5,755 nucleotides of DNA, taken from the NCBI GenBank assembly GCA_003233545.1, contig QILZ01000090.1, forward strand, positions 1 to 5,755, read 5' to 3'. Below, one piece after another: positions 1-5,755 of this stretch (its first letter is position 1; each line of letters opens with the position of its first letter). The DNA is from Spirochaetales bacterium. GTDB taxonomy: Bacteria; Spirochaetota; Spirochaetia; SZUA-6. Under the pieces are notes generated by a model. That model saw only the letters and a program-made list of their open reading frames with translations. It ran no database searches and had not been told where the DNA came from. The position numbers and the translations under genes are program-made.

Positions 1-1134
1 AATACTTAACTTCTTTATTTTTTTTAAGAATCGTGATACGAGATAGCTTCTGGCGGAAACTATTATCAGAGTTTTAGAATCTGTTATTTTTATTAAATTG
101 TCAATAAAAAAATCTTCACATATAACCGGTGACGATTCATAGGGCTGAATAACGATAAGATTACACATTTTTTTTAAAGTATAAAGTTTGTGCGTATGTG
201 AAATAATTATATTATCTTTTTCGAACCCATTATTAATCAGGTTCAGCCTGCTGATTTTAAGACTTAAAAGATCTCTGCCGGCAAGTACAAATACAGCAGG
301 ATGACCTGTTTTCTGCATATAGACCGGTAGATAACCCTGTCCCGGATTATTGATAAGAATATTACCGGAAATATTTCCCCTGTTAAGGGAATCAAGAACA
401 GTCATGGTGAGTGAAGTAGTGTAATCTATCGTATCAAAGCCGGAAAGACCGTAAACCGTTTTCAGGTTAAATACGGCAGTACCTCTTTTTACTTTTCTGT
501 TTTTACGAATATAGGGAGTTATACCCGCCGGTTTTTCCTTCTCTGTTTTTACTGCTGTATAGATGAAAACCGAATGTTCCTTTCCATGCTTTGTAAATGT
601 GATATCGGCATTTATACCGTTTAAGACTTCGTAAAAGAAATCTTTAAGCGGTTTTACTATCACAAAGGCACAGTTCCCCCTGTGTTTTAAATATTTAGGA
701 GCATTTGTAATGATATATTTAAGTACGGGTAATCCCGCTTTTGCCGGTAGATTGGAGACAATAAGATCGAACAGAACGGGACCGGTTTCCGGGAAAGCAA
801 GTCCGCCTTCCACATGATTGTTATTAAGTTCATTAACCTTCAGATTGTATTCCGTAAAATCGACAGCAATCGAATCCCTGTCCAATGCATAAAGTGACAT
901 ATTCTCATTAATCTTTTTAAGGGCGATACCTAAAACACCTGCACCGCAGCCGATATCCAATACTCCGGATAGCCCTTGTATATTAATGTTATCGGCTATC
1001 GCTTTTATTAAAAGGTTGGAACCGGAGTCTATGGAAAAACTGCTGAAGAGAAACTGCGACAAATTTATATTTATAGTTTTATTGAGAACTCTATAGAGGA
1101 CCTTTTTATTACTCCGGACAGATGGCGAAATCAG
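1..1134 (-). CDS. Class I SAM-dependent methyltransferase, tandem-domain RsmC-like (3' partial)
   Basis: This open frame of 378 codons runs off the left edge without a stop. Residues are numbered from the CTG at 1134. Residues 26-195 form a Rossmann methyltransferase of the 'MTS' type: FSIDSGSNLL (33-42), SAM motif I LDIGCGAGVLGIAL (59-72), the acidic end of strand 2 LYALDRD (81-87), and a motif IV-like FDLIVSNLPAK (122-132). Residues about 220-378 repeat the same layout in weaker form: GFDTIDYTTSL (232-242), ILINNPGQGYLP (259-270), FVLAGRD (282-288), NLIVIQPYESSP (325-336). This suggests a duplicated, probably SAM-free second domain. RsmC and RlmG also pair a degenerate with an active domain, but there the active one is C-terminal. 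The target is probably rRNA or another translation component, by inference from family and neighbours. The start is uncertain. No ATG, GTG or TTG precedes 1062 in this frame after an upstream TAA. The homologous N-terminal strand lies before the TTG at 1062, so I place the start at the CTG that shares bases with the efp stop (CTGA). ATT at 1131 and TTG at 1062 are alternatives. Confidence 0.8.
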   Translation of the reverse strand, partial: MISPSVRSNKKVLYRVLNKTININLSQFLFSSFSIDSGSNLLIKAIADNINIQGLSGVLDIGCGAGVLGIALKKINENMSLYALDRDSIAVDFTEYNLKVNELNNNHVEGGLAFPETGPVLFDLIVSNLPAKAGLPVLKYIITNAPKYLKHRGNCAFVIVKPLKDFFYEVLNGINADITFTKHGKEHSVFIYTAVKTEKEKPAGITPYIRKNRKVKRGTAVFNLKTVYGLSGFDTIDYTTSLTMTVLDSLNRGNISGNILINNPGQGYLPVYMQKTGHPAVFVLAGRDLLSLKISRLNLINNGFEKDNIIISHTHKLYTLKKMCNLIVIQPYESSPVICEDFFIDNLIKITDSKTLIIVSARSYLVSRFLKKIKKLSI

Positions 1135-1691
1135 TTTACCCGTTCTACGTAATCTCCTGTTTCTGTATTTATAAGTATTTTATCTCCGGCTTTTATAAAA
1201 AGCGGAACTTTTACTTTATAGCCGGTTTCTATGGTTACTATTTTTGTTGCGCCTGTGACCGTATCACCCCTGGCTGCATTTTCCGCTTCCGTGACGGTAA
1301 AAGCCATTTTATACGGAAGTTTTATATCGATAGGTGATTTCTCCCAGATCACAATCTGAAACGTATCACCTTCCCTTAAGAATGCCTGTTTGTCTTCGTT
1401 TCCCTTTATCGGGAAGTGTATCTGTTCATAATTTTCCGTTTCCATGAAAATCAGATCGGTTCCGTCACTGTAGAGGTACTGAGCTTCTTTTGTTTCCACA
1501 TCGATATCTTCCACGCTTTCCTGGGATTTTATTACCTGCCTGTTAATGAGACCTGTTCTTAAATTTTTAAGTTTAACTCTGACGAAAGCGGACCCTTTGC
1601 CCGGATTTACAAATTCTCTTTCTGATACGATATACGGTTCGTTCTTAAACAGTAAAAACATCCCCTTAGATATAGATCCTGCCTTAATCAT
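1131..1691 (-). CDS. efp: Translation elongation factor P (EF-P)
   Basis: This gene encodes 186 residues, the usual EF-P length (E. coli 188). EF-P binds the ribosome between the P and E sites and relieves stalling at consecutive prolines. The N-terminal KOW-like domain carries the loop EFVNPGKGSAF (26-36). K32 at its tip corresponds to E. coli K34, the lysine modified by EpmA. Two OB-fold domains follow (about 66-125 and 130-186). The family signature GDTVTGATK...ETG...VPLFIKAGD spans 142-170. The frame is open further upstream, to an ATG at 1736, but the family start is MIKAGSISKG. The ATG at 1691 has a good Shine-Dalgarno AGAGGA (1702-1697) five bases upstream, so the longer form is rejected. 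epmA, encoding its presumed modifying enzyme, ends 76 bp upstream. The methyltransferase frame overlaps its stop codon. No odd residues were seen. Confidence 0.97.
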   Translation of the reverse strand: MIKAGSISKGMFLLFKNEPYIVSEREFVNPGKGSAFVRVKLKNLRTGLINRQVIKSQESVEDIDVETKEAQYLYSDGTDLIFMETENYEQIHFPIKGNEDKQAFLREGDTFQIVIWEKSPIDIKLPYKMAFTVTEAENAARGDTVTGATKIVTIETGYKVKVPLFIKAGDKILINTETGDYVERVN

Positions 1692-1696
1692 CTGTA

Positions 1697-1702
1697 TCCT
1701 CT
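1697..1702 (-). promoter_or_regulatory. Ribosome binding site deciding the efp start
   Basis: AGAGGA on the minus strand lies five bases before the ATG at 1691. It supports the start MIKAGSIS over the in-frame ATG at 1736, which would add 15 residues not typical of EF-P. Confidence 0.8.
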
Positions 1703-1731
1703 TGTAGAGATTTATTTTGGTATCGCAGGTA

Positions 1732-1752
1732 TTCACCGGGTTAACCGGTGAA
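1732..1752. promoter_or_regulatory. Perfect inverted repeat (8-bp stem, 5-nt loop) in the epmA-efp gap
   Basis: The arms TTCACCGG (1732-1739) and CCGGTGAA (1745-1752) are exact reverse complements around GTTAA. The hairpin lies 15 nt after the epmA stop and about 30 nt before the efp Shine-Dalgarno, in the efp leader. No T-run follows on either strand, so it does not look like a Rho-independent terminator. It could be an mRNA stability or processing element between the two genes, or an operator-like palindrome. The structure is seen directly; any function is inferred. Confidence 0.5.
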
Positions 1753-1767
1753 ATTCCGTTACCGGAT

Positions 1768-2775
1768 TCAGAAGAATAGGAAGGGAATAACCCCTCTTAT
1801 ACTTTTCTTATTTAATAATATCATTAATAACCTTTCTATTCCAAGAGCAACGCCCGAACATTTCGGAAAATTTTTTTTAAATATTTCAGGAAAAGGATAA
1901 TCGGACTGTACAGGTACGGCTGAATGCTTCTTTTGATCCGTTTCACGGAGAAAAAATTTTTCCACAGCTGAGTAATCCGTTTCCTCCGTATAACAATTGG
2001 CTATTTCTATGCCTGATATATAGAGTTCCCATCTTTCCGAATAGAGGGGATTCTCTGCTGTTTTTGCAAGGGTGGGAATTCCGGAAGGATAATCCATGAG
2101 TATAACAGGTTTGTTTTTCGGTAGTTTAGGTTCGACAAGGGATAGAAATATTGTGTTAAATTTAACCTCCCATGTAGAATTTTCGGAATTCCAGGCAAGA
2201 TTAAGGTTTCTTTCGGTGAGTATTCCGGCTATAGCTTTTTCGCCGGAGTCAGGGTCTAATAGAGCGTTTAAATCGATTCCTGCAAAATCTTTAAAGGCAT
2301 CATGCATGGATATTTTAGTAAACGGAGCTTTAAAATCAATCAAAGTATTTCCGTATTTTACATCCAGGCTGCGTCCGCTTTCTTTAAGCAGATAACGGAG
2401 AAATTCCTGTATTACGGAGACGGAATCGATATAGTCGAAATCCATGGTATACCACTCGAGCATTGTAAACTCGGGGTTATGCAGGCTGCTGATTTGTTCT
2501 CCGTTTCTGAAACTTTTAGCTATCTGAAAAATATTTCCGGGTTCGGATGCAAGTAATTTTTTCATCATTATTTCAGGGGATGGTAAAAGGTAAAGTTCTT
2601 TCTGTTCGAAATTAACAGGGCTAATATAACTTGTTTTAAATATTTCGATGCCGGATTCAGGAATAACAAAGGGGGTAAGAACAGGTGTATCCACCTCGAC
2701 GTAACCTTTTTTAATAAAAAAATTCCTTATGAGTTGGATATAGTATGAGCGTTTTCTGAAGGATTCGTATTCCAT
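1768..2775 (-). CDS. epmA: EF-P--(R)-beta-lysine ligase EpmA (PoxA/GenX; LysRS-like)
   Basis: This gene encodes 335 residues, close to E. coli EpmA (325). It is a class II lysyl-tRNA synthetase catalytic core without the N-terminal anticodon-binding OB domain, the hallmark of EpmA. The family activates (R)-beta-lysine as an adenylate and attaches it to the conserved lysine of EF-P in the cytosol. Motif 1 covers about 11-35. LPSPEIMMKKLL (64-75) matches the EpmA SPE..MK segment. Motif 2 is FQIAKSFRNGE (83-93, with R90 and E93), followed by HNPEFTMLEWY (99-109). GIEIANCYTEETD (255-267) matches the amino-acid-binding segment; A259 fits the alanine described in EpmA where LysRS has glycine. Motif 3 is GVALGIERL (308-316, with R315). 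The start at 2775 fits the family N-terminus and follows a strong promoter, but its ribosome binding site is weak (GGAAA, 2790-2786). efp follows on the same strand, which strengthens the call. The beta-lysine-making partner EpmB is not in the window. A free-standing truncated LysRS is the less likely alternative. Confidence 0.93.
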   Translation of the reverse strand: MEYESFRKRSYYIQLIRNFFIKKGYVEVDTPVLTPFVIPESGIEIFKTSYISPVNFEQKELYLLPSPEIMMKKLLASEPGNIFQIAKSFRNGEQISSLHNPEFTMLEWYTMDFDYIDSVSVIQEFLRYLLKESGRSLDVKYGNTLIDFKAPFTKISMHDAFKDFAGIDLNALLDPDSGEKAIAGILTERNLNLAWNSENSTWEVKFNTIFLSLVEPKLPKNKPVILMDYPSGIPTLAKTAENPLYSERWELYISGIEIANCYTEETDYSAVEKFFLRETDQKKHSAVPVQSDYPFPEIFKKNFPKCSGVALGIERLLMILLNKKSIRGVIPFLFF

Positions 2776-2778
2776 TAA

Positions 2779-2810
2779 TTGACTATTTCCAGGGACTCTG
2801 CCAGTATAAA
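2779..2810 (+). promoter_or_regulatory. Possible promoter for the M16C peptidase gene
   Basis: TTGACT (2779-2784) and TATAAA (2805-2810) each match consensus at 5 of 6 bases, but the spacer is 20 bp, which is longer than normal. The -10-like box overlaps that of the divergent epmA promoter. A start near 2817 would leave a leader of about 50 nt. This call is weak; another AT-rich element around 2836-2842 (TTATATA) is also possible. Confidence 0.25.
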
Positions 2811-2831
2811 ATATCAGTTTTCTATTGTAAA
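2803..2831 (-). promoter_or_regulatory. Sigma-70-type promoter for the epmA-efp-methyltransferase unit
   Basis: On the minus strand, TTTACA (2831-2826, 5 of 6 matches to TTGACA) and TATACT (2808-2803, 5 of 6 matches to TATAAT) are separated by exactly 17 bp. Transcription would start near 2796, giving a leader of about 20 nt before the epmA ATG. This is the best promoter in the window, called by inspection only. Confidence 0.62.
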
Positions 2832-2854
2832 GTGGTTATATACGGAATAATTCT

Positions 2855-2861
2855 AAGGCGG
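2855..2861 (+). promoter_or_regulatory. Ribosome binding site of the M16C peptidase gene
   Basis: AAGGCGG lies six bases before the ATG at 2868. It supports this start, which also fits the N-terminus expected for a cytosolic M16C protease. Confidence 0.65.
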
Positions 2862-2867
2862 CAGTAA

Positions 2868-5755
2868 ATGGAAAAAATCAATCTGAATAACGGCAGTACA
2901 TATGCGGGTTTTAAAGTACTGTACATAAAAAAAATCGATGAATACAGGTCGGTTGCAGTAAGGCTCAGGCATATGGCAACAGGAGCCGATGTTTTCCATC
3001 TCTATAATGACGATAATGAAAATCTGTTCTCGTTCTGTTTTAAGACTCCTCCTAAAGATAATACGGGCGTTGCACATATAGTCGAGCATTCCGTTTTATC
3101 GGGTTCGAGCCGCTTTCCGTTAAAGGAACCCTTTGCTGCTCTTTTGAACAGCAGTATGTATACATTTTTAAATGCAATGACGTTTCCCGATAAGACTGTG
3201 TATCCTGCGGGCAGTATAAACGAACAGGATTTTTACAATCTTATGCTTGTTTACGGGGATGCTGTCTTTTCACCTCTTTTAAGGGAAGAAACGTTTATGC
3301 AGGAGGCTTGTCACCTTGAATATAATAGAGATATCACTCTGGCCGGTGTTGTTTTTAATGAAATGAAGGGCGCCTATTCCGATCCTGATTCGGTTGCAGG
3401 CGAATGGGCATACAGATCTCTGTTTCCGGATACAGCTTACAGACACGATTCGGGAGGAGAGCCTTCCGCAATACCGGATCTCAGTTACGGGGGATTTCTT
3501 GAATTCCATAAAAAATACTATCATCCGTCTAACTGCAGAATATTTCTATACGGGAATATCCCGACTGAAAAACATCTGGATTTTCTGGAACATAATTTTT
3601 TATCCGGGTTTTCCGAAAGGTCAGGTTCCATTGTTATAAATAATCAGCCTAAATGGAGTAAGCCGATAAGGGTCGGGAAAACTTTTCCTGTAAAAAGTAA
3701 GGACAGTTTAAAGGATAAATCAACCGTACTTATAAACTGGCTTACAGTACCTGTTACCGACCCTTACAGGGTGCTTATTATGGAGGTACTTGCCGAAATT
3801 CTCATAGGTAATGCAGGGTCACCTTTAAGGAAGGCTCTAACCGAATCGCCTTTCGGGGAGGATATATCTCCTGTGTCAGGATTGGAAAGCGAGCTGAAAG
3901 AACTCGTTTTTTCTGTCGGCATCAGGGGCACAAACCCGGAGAATGCGGATGATATAGAGGCGCTGGTATTCGGAGTTTTAAGTCATCTTTCTGAGAATGG
4001 AGTAGACAGCAGACTTATAAAGGCGGCGCTTCATACTGTGGAGTTTAATAATCGGGAAATAAGAGGCGGAGGGGCGCCTTACGCTCTGAAACTAATGAGG
4101 AAGGCTCTTAGAGGATGGCTGCATGGAGAGAATCCGGAGGCTACATTACTGTTTAACCCTTTTATGGAAAAGTTAAAGAAAAATATCGATAATTCGGGGT
4201 CTTTTTTTGAAAAGGTTATCGATGATATTCTAATCGGCAATCCACACAGGAGCAGGCTTATAGTGCATCCCGAAACAAAAGATGTTGTGAGCGAAGAGAT
4301 AAATAAAAAAATAAAATATATTAAAAACAGACTATCGGAGAAGGACCTTGAAGAAATCGCTGCGAAAAACAAAGAATTAAAAAAATATCTTAAAAAACCG
4401 GATTCGCCGAAAAATGTCAATAAAATTCCCGTTTTAGAACTTAAGGATATTCCTGACAGGGTTACGGAAATACCATGTAAAACTTTAAACTTAAATGATA
4501 ACAGTATTCTTTTTTTCCATGATATATACACGAATGGAGTTGTGTATATCGATATTGCGGTAGATATCGGCAGTCTGCCGGACGAGGCTTTAATATATCT
4601 CCCTGTATTCGGAAGAGCTGTCTGCAGATCGGGCATCCGGGGTATCAGTTATGATGAGATGGCACAGCGTTTAGCGCTTACTACAGGGGGCTTTTTTGCG
4701 TCTATAGATGCAAGCAGCATGGGAAATTCAACGGGAAACAGTGCAAAATATATATTTTTCCGTATGAAGACTTTAAGCGGAGATTTGGAGGAGTCGTTAG
4801 AACTTATACGGGAGCTCATAAAGGGTGCGGATTTTAATGATTATAAGAGGCTTAAAGATCTTGTAATAGAACTGCGGAATGATTTAAAGAGCGCCCTTAT
4901 ACCGAACGGACATTATTTTGCAATGCTCAGGGCAGGGAGCATGATGACGGAGGCAAATAAGAATGAGGAGATGTGGAAAGGTATTACTCAGCTGTTATTT
5001 TTAAATGAATTCTCCAAGGATATAGATAAAGAGATAGGCACACTTGCTTCCGATTTAAAAACAATACAGGATATAGTTATCGATAAAAACAGGATTATTT
5101 TTAATGCAACTGCTGAGGGAACGGAATTAGAATATGTACGAAAAAGTATCGAAAATTTTTCTTTTGCGCTTAACGGAAATAAAAAAACAGGAATTCATGA
5201 ATCGATAAAAGGGAAACTGTTTCAAAAAAATAAATTTCTTTTAAACAAAAAAATGGAATCCGTTGTTGTTTCTTCCGGGGTAGGTTATGTGGCAAAGGTA
5301 CTGCAAGGTGCAAGATACGGAACGGATGAATCCGCTTTTCAGTCGGTACTGGCTCATTTGTTAAGAACAGGCTATTTGTGGGAAAAGATAAGAATGGAAG
5401 GAGGGGCATACGGTGCTTTTGCCCTGCATTCTGGAATGGAAGGCACTTTTACTTTTGCATCTTACAGAGATCCGAATATATATTCTACATTGCAGAATTA
5501 CAGAACTTCGCTGGAATTTTATAAGGAAAAGCCGCCGGAGGAAAGTGCCGTGAGCCGGGCAGTAATCGGCACGGTTGGGAGGGAAGAAAAACCCATGGAT
5601 CCCGGTGAAAAAGGGTTTGTGAGTTTAAAGCGGAATCTGTATGGAATAAACGATGAATTACGGCAGAAAAAGCGTGATGCAATGCTTGGTCTGAAACCGG
5701 AGAATGTTTCCGGTTCCGCTTGGCAGCTTCTTAAGGAGTATGAAAAAGGAACGGA
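2868..5755 (+). CDS. M16C zinc metallopeptidase, presequence protease (PreP)-like (3' partial)
   Basis: This frame shows 962 codons and no stop before the right edge. M16C enzymes run to roughly 970-1020 residues, so little is missing. The family consists of clamshell zinc peptidases that degrade unfolded peptides up to a few tens of residues long. The N-terminal half carries the inverted zinc motif HIVEH (70-74: H70, E73 catalytic base, H74) and the third ligand E165 in VVFNEMKGAY (161-170). LKEPFAALL (85-93) and TFLNAMTFPDKTVYP (99-113) are also typical of M16C. A charged, lysine- and glutamate-rich helical stretch (474-512) is the probable hinge between the halves. The second, inactive half starts near 525. 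It carries R842 and Y848 in KIRMEGGAYGAF, matching the conserved R/Y pair that helps bind substrate in M16 enzymes. There is no signal peptide or membrane segment, so it should be cytosolic. It is transcribed away from epmA and appears to be its own unit. All key residues are present, so it should be active. Insulinase-type M16A is less likely, given the PreP-like motifs and the single-chain length. Confidence 0.93.
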   Translation, partial: MEKINLNNGSTYAGFKVLYIKKIDEYRSVAVRLRHMATGADVFHLYNDDNENLFSFCFKTPPKDNTGVAHIVEHSVLSGSSRFPLKEPFAALLNSSMYTFLNAMTFPDKTVYPAGSINEQDFYNLMLVYGDAVFSPLLREETFMQEACHLEYNRDITLAGVVFNEMKGAYSDPDSVAGEWAYRSLFPDTAYRHDSGGEPSAIPDLSYGGFLEFHKKYYHPSNCRIFLYGNIPTEKHLDFLEHNFLSGFSERSGSIVINNQPKWSKPIRVGKTFPVKSKDSLKDKSTVLINWLTVPVTDPYRVLIMEVLAEILIGNAGSPLRKALTESPFGEDISPVSGLESELKELVFSVGIRGTNPENADDIEALVFGVLSHLSENGVDSRLIKAALHTVEFNNREIRGGGAPYALKLMRKALRGWLHGENPEATLLFNPFMEKLKKNIDNSGSFFEKVIDDILIGNPHRSRLIVHPETKDVVSEEINKKIKYIKNRLSEKDLEEIAAKNKELKKYLKKPDSPKNVNKIPVLELKDIPDRVTEIPCKTLNLNDNSILFFHDIYTNGVVYIDIAVDIGSLPDEALIYLPVFGRAVCRSGIRGISYDEMAQRLALTTGGFFASIDASSMGNSTGNSAKYIFFRMKTLSGDLEESLELIRELIKGADFNDYKRLKDLVIELRNDLKSALIPNGHYFAMLRAGSMMTEANKNEEMWKGITQLLFLNEFSKDIDKEIGTLASDLKTIQDIVIDKNRIIFNATAEGTELEYVRKSIENFSFALNGNKKTGIHESIKGKLFQKNKFLLNKKMESVVVSSGVGYVAKVLQGARYGTDESAFQSVLAHLLRTGYLWEKIRMEGGAYGAFALHSGMEGTFTFASYRDPNIYSTLQNYRTSLEFYKEKPPEESAVSRAVIGTVGREEKPMDPGEKGFVSLKRNLYGINDELRQKKRDAMLGLKPENVSGSAWQLLKEYEKGT

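Noticed and set aside
1131..1145. Programmed frameshift fusing EF-P to the methyltransferase
   Set aside because: EF-P ends at its normal length and C-terminal sequence, and the bases before the stop (CGGGTAAAC) do not form a standard X XXY YYZ slippery site in the efp frame.
1692..1736. Longer N-terminus of EF-P starting at 1736
   Set aside because: The extra 15 residues are not part of EF-P, and the ATG at 1691 has a well-placed AGAGGA.
1732..1768. Intrinsic terminator after epmA
   Set aside because: The hairpin is real, but no T-run follows it on either strand, and efp lies immediately downstream in the same direction.
2096..2556. Plus-strand open frames within epmA
   Set aside because: They are antisense to a well-supported EpmA coding sequence and show no family features.
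4079..4636. Open frame of 185 codons on the minus strand inside the M16C gene
   Set aside because: It lies fully antisense to a gene with clear catalytic motifs and reads as a serine-, phenylalanine- and leucine-rich shadow. No recognisable domain was seen.
5170..5682. Minus-strand open frames near the right edge
   Set aside because: They overlap the conserved C-terminal part of the M16C peptidase, including the GGAYG motif, on the opposite strand and have no supporting features.

Overview
The window is AT-rich and densely coded. It carries two divergent transcription units separated by a 92-bp intergenic region. No mobile element, CRISPR array, rRNA or tRNA gene was seen. The EF-P sequence (PGKG loop, a C-terminus ending in ERVN) and the long cytosolic M16C protease recall spirochaetes, especially Treponema-like lineages. 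That placement rests on memory of family sequences, not on a search, so it is tentative.

The leftward unit (minus strand, about 2800 down to 1) reads epmA, efp, then a methyltransferase gene that runs off the left edge. EpmA is the lysyl-tRNA-synthetase paralogue that modifies a conserved lysine of elongation factor P. The next gene encodes EF-P itself, with that lysine intact (K32), so enzyme and substrate are made from one probable operon. A strong sigma-70-type promoter lies just before epmA. A perfect 8-bp hairpin sits in the 76-bp epmA-efp gap. The third gene begins at the efp stop codon and has no ATG, GTG or TTG at the expected place. Its product appears to be a tandem methyltransferase: an intact N-terminal SAM domain followed by a degenerate copy of the same fold.

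The rightward unit (plus strand, 2868 to the right edge) is one long gene for an M16C zinc metallopeptidase of the presequence-protease type. It has the inverted zinc motif HIVEH, the downstream glutamate, and the conserved C-terminal R/Y pair. The gene is still open at the window end, probably only a few tens of codons short of its stop.

Overall this is a translation-related housekeeping operon next to a peptide-degrading protease. I see no convincing new defence, mobile or secondary-metabolic system. The points most worth checking are the reversed-order tandem methyltransferase with its unusual start and NLPA catalytic motif, and the efp leader hairpin.
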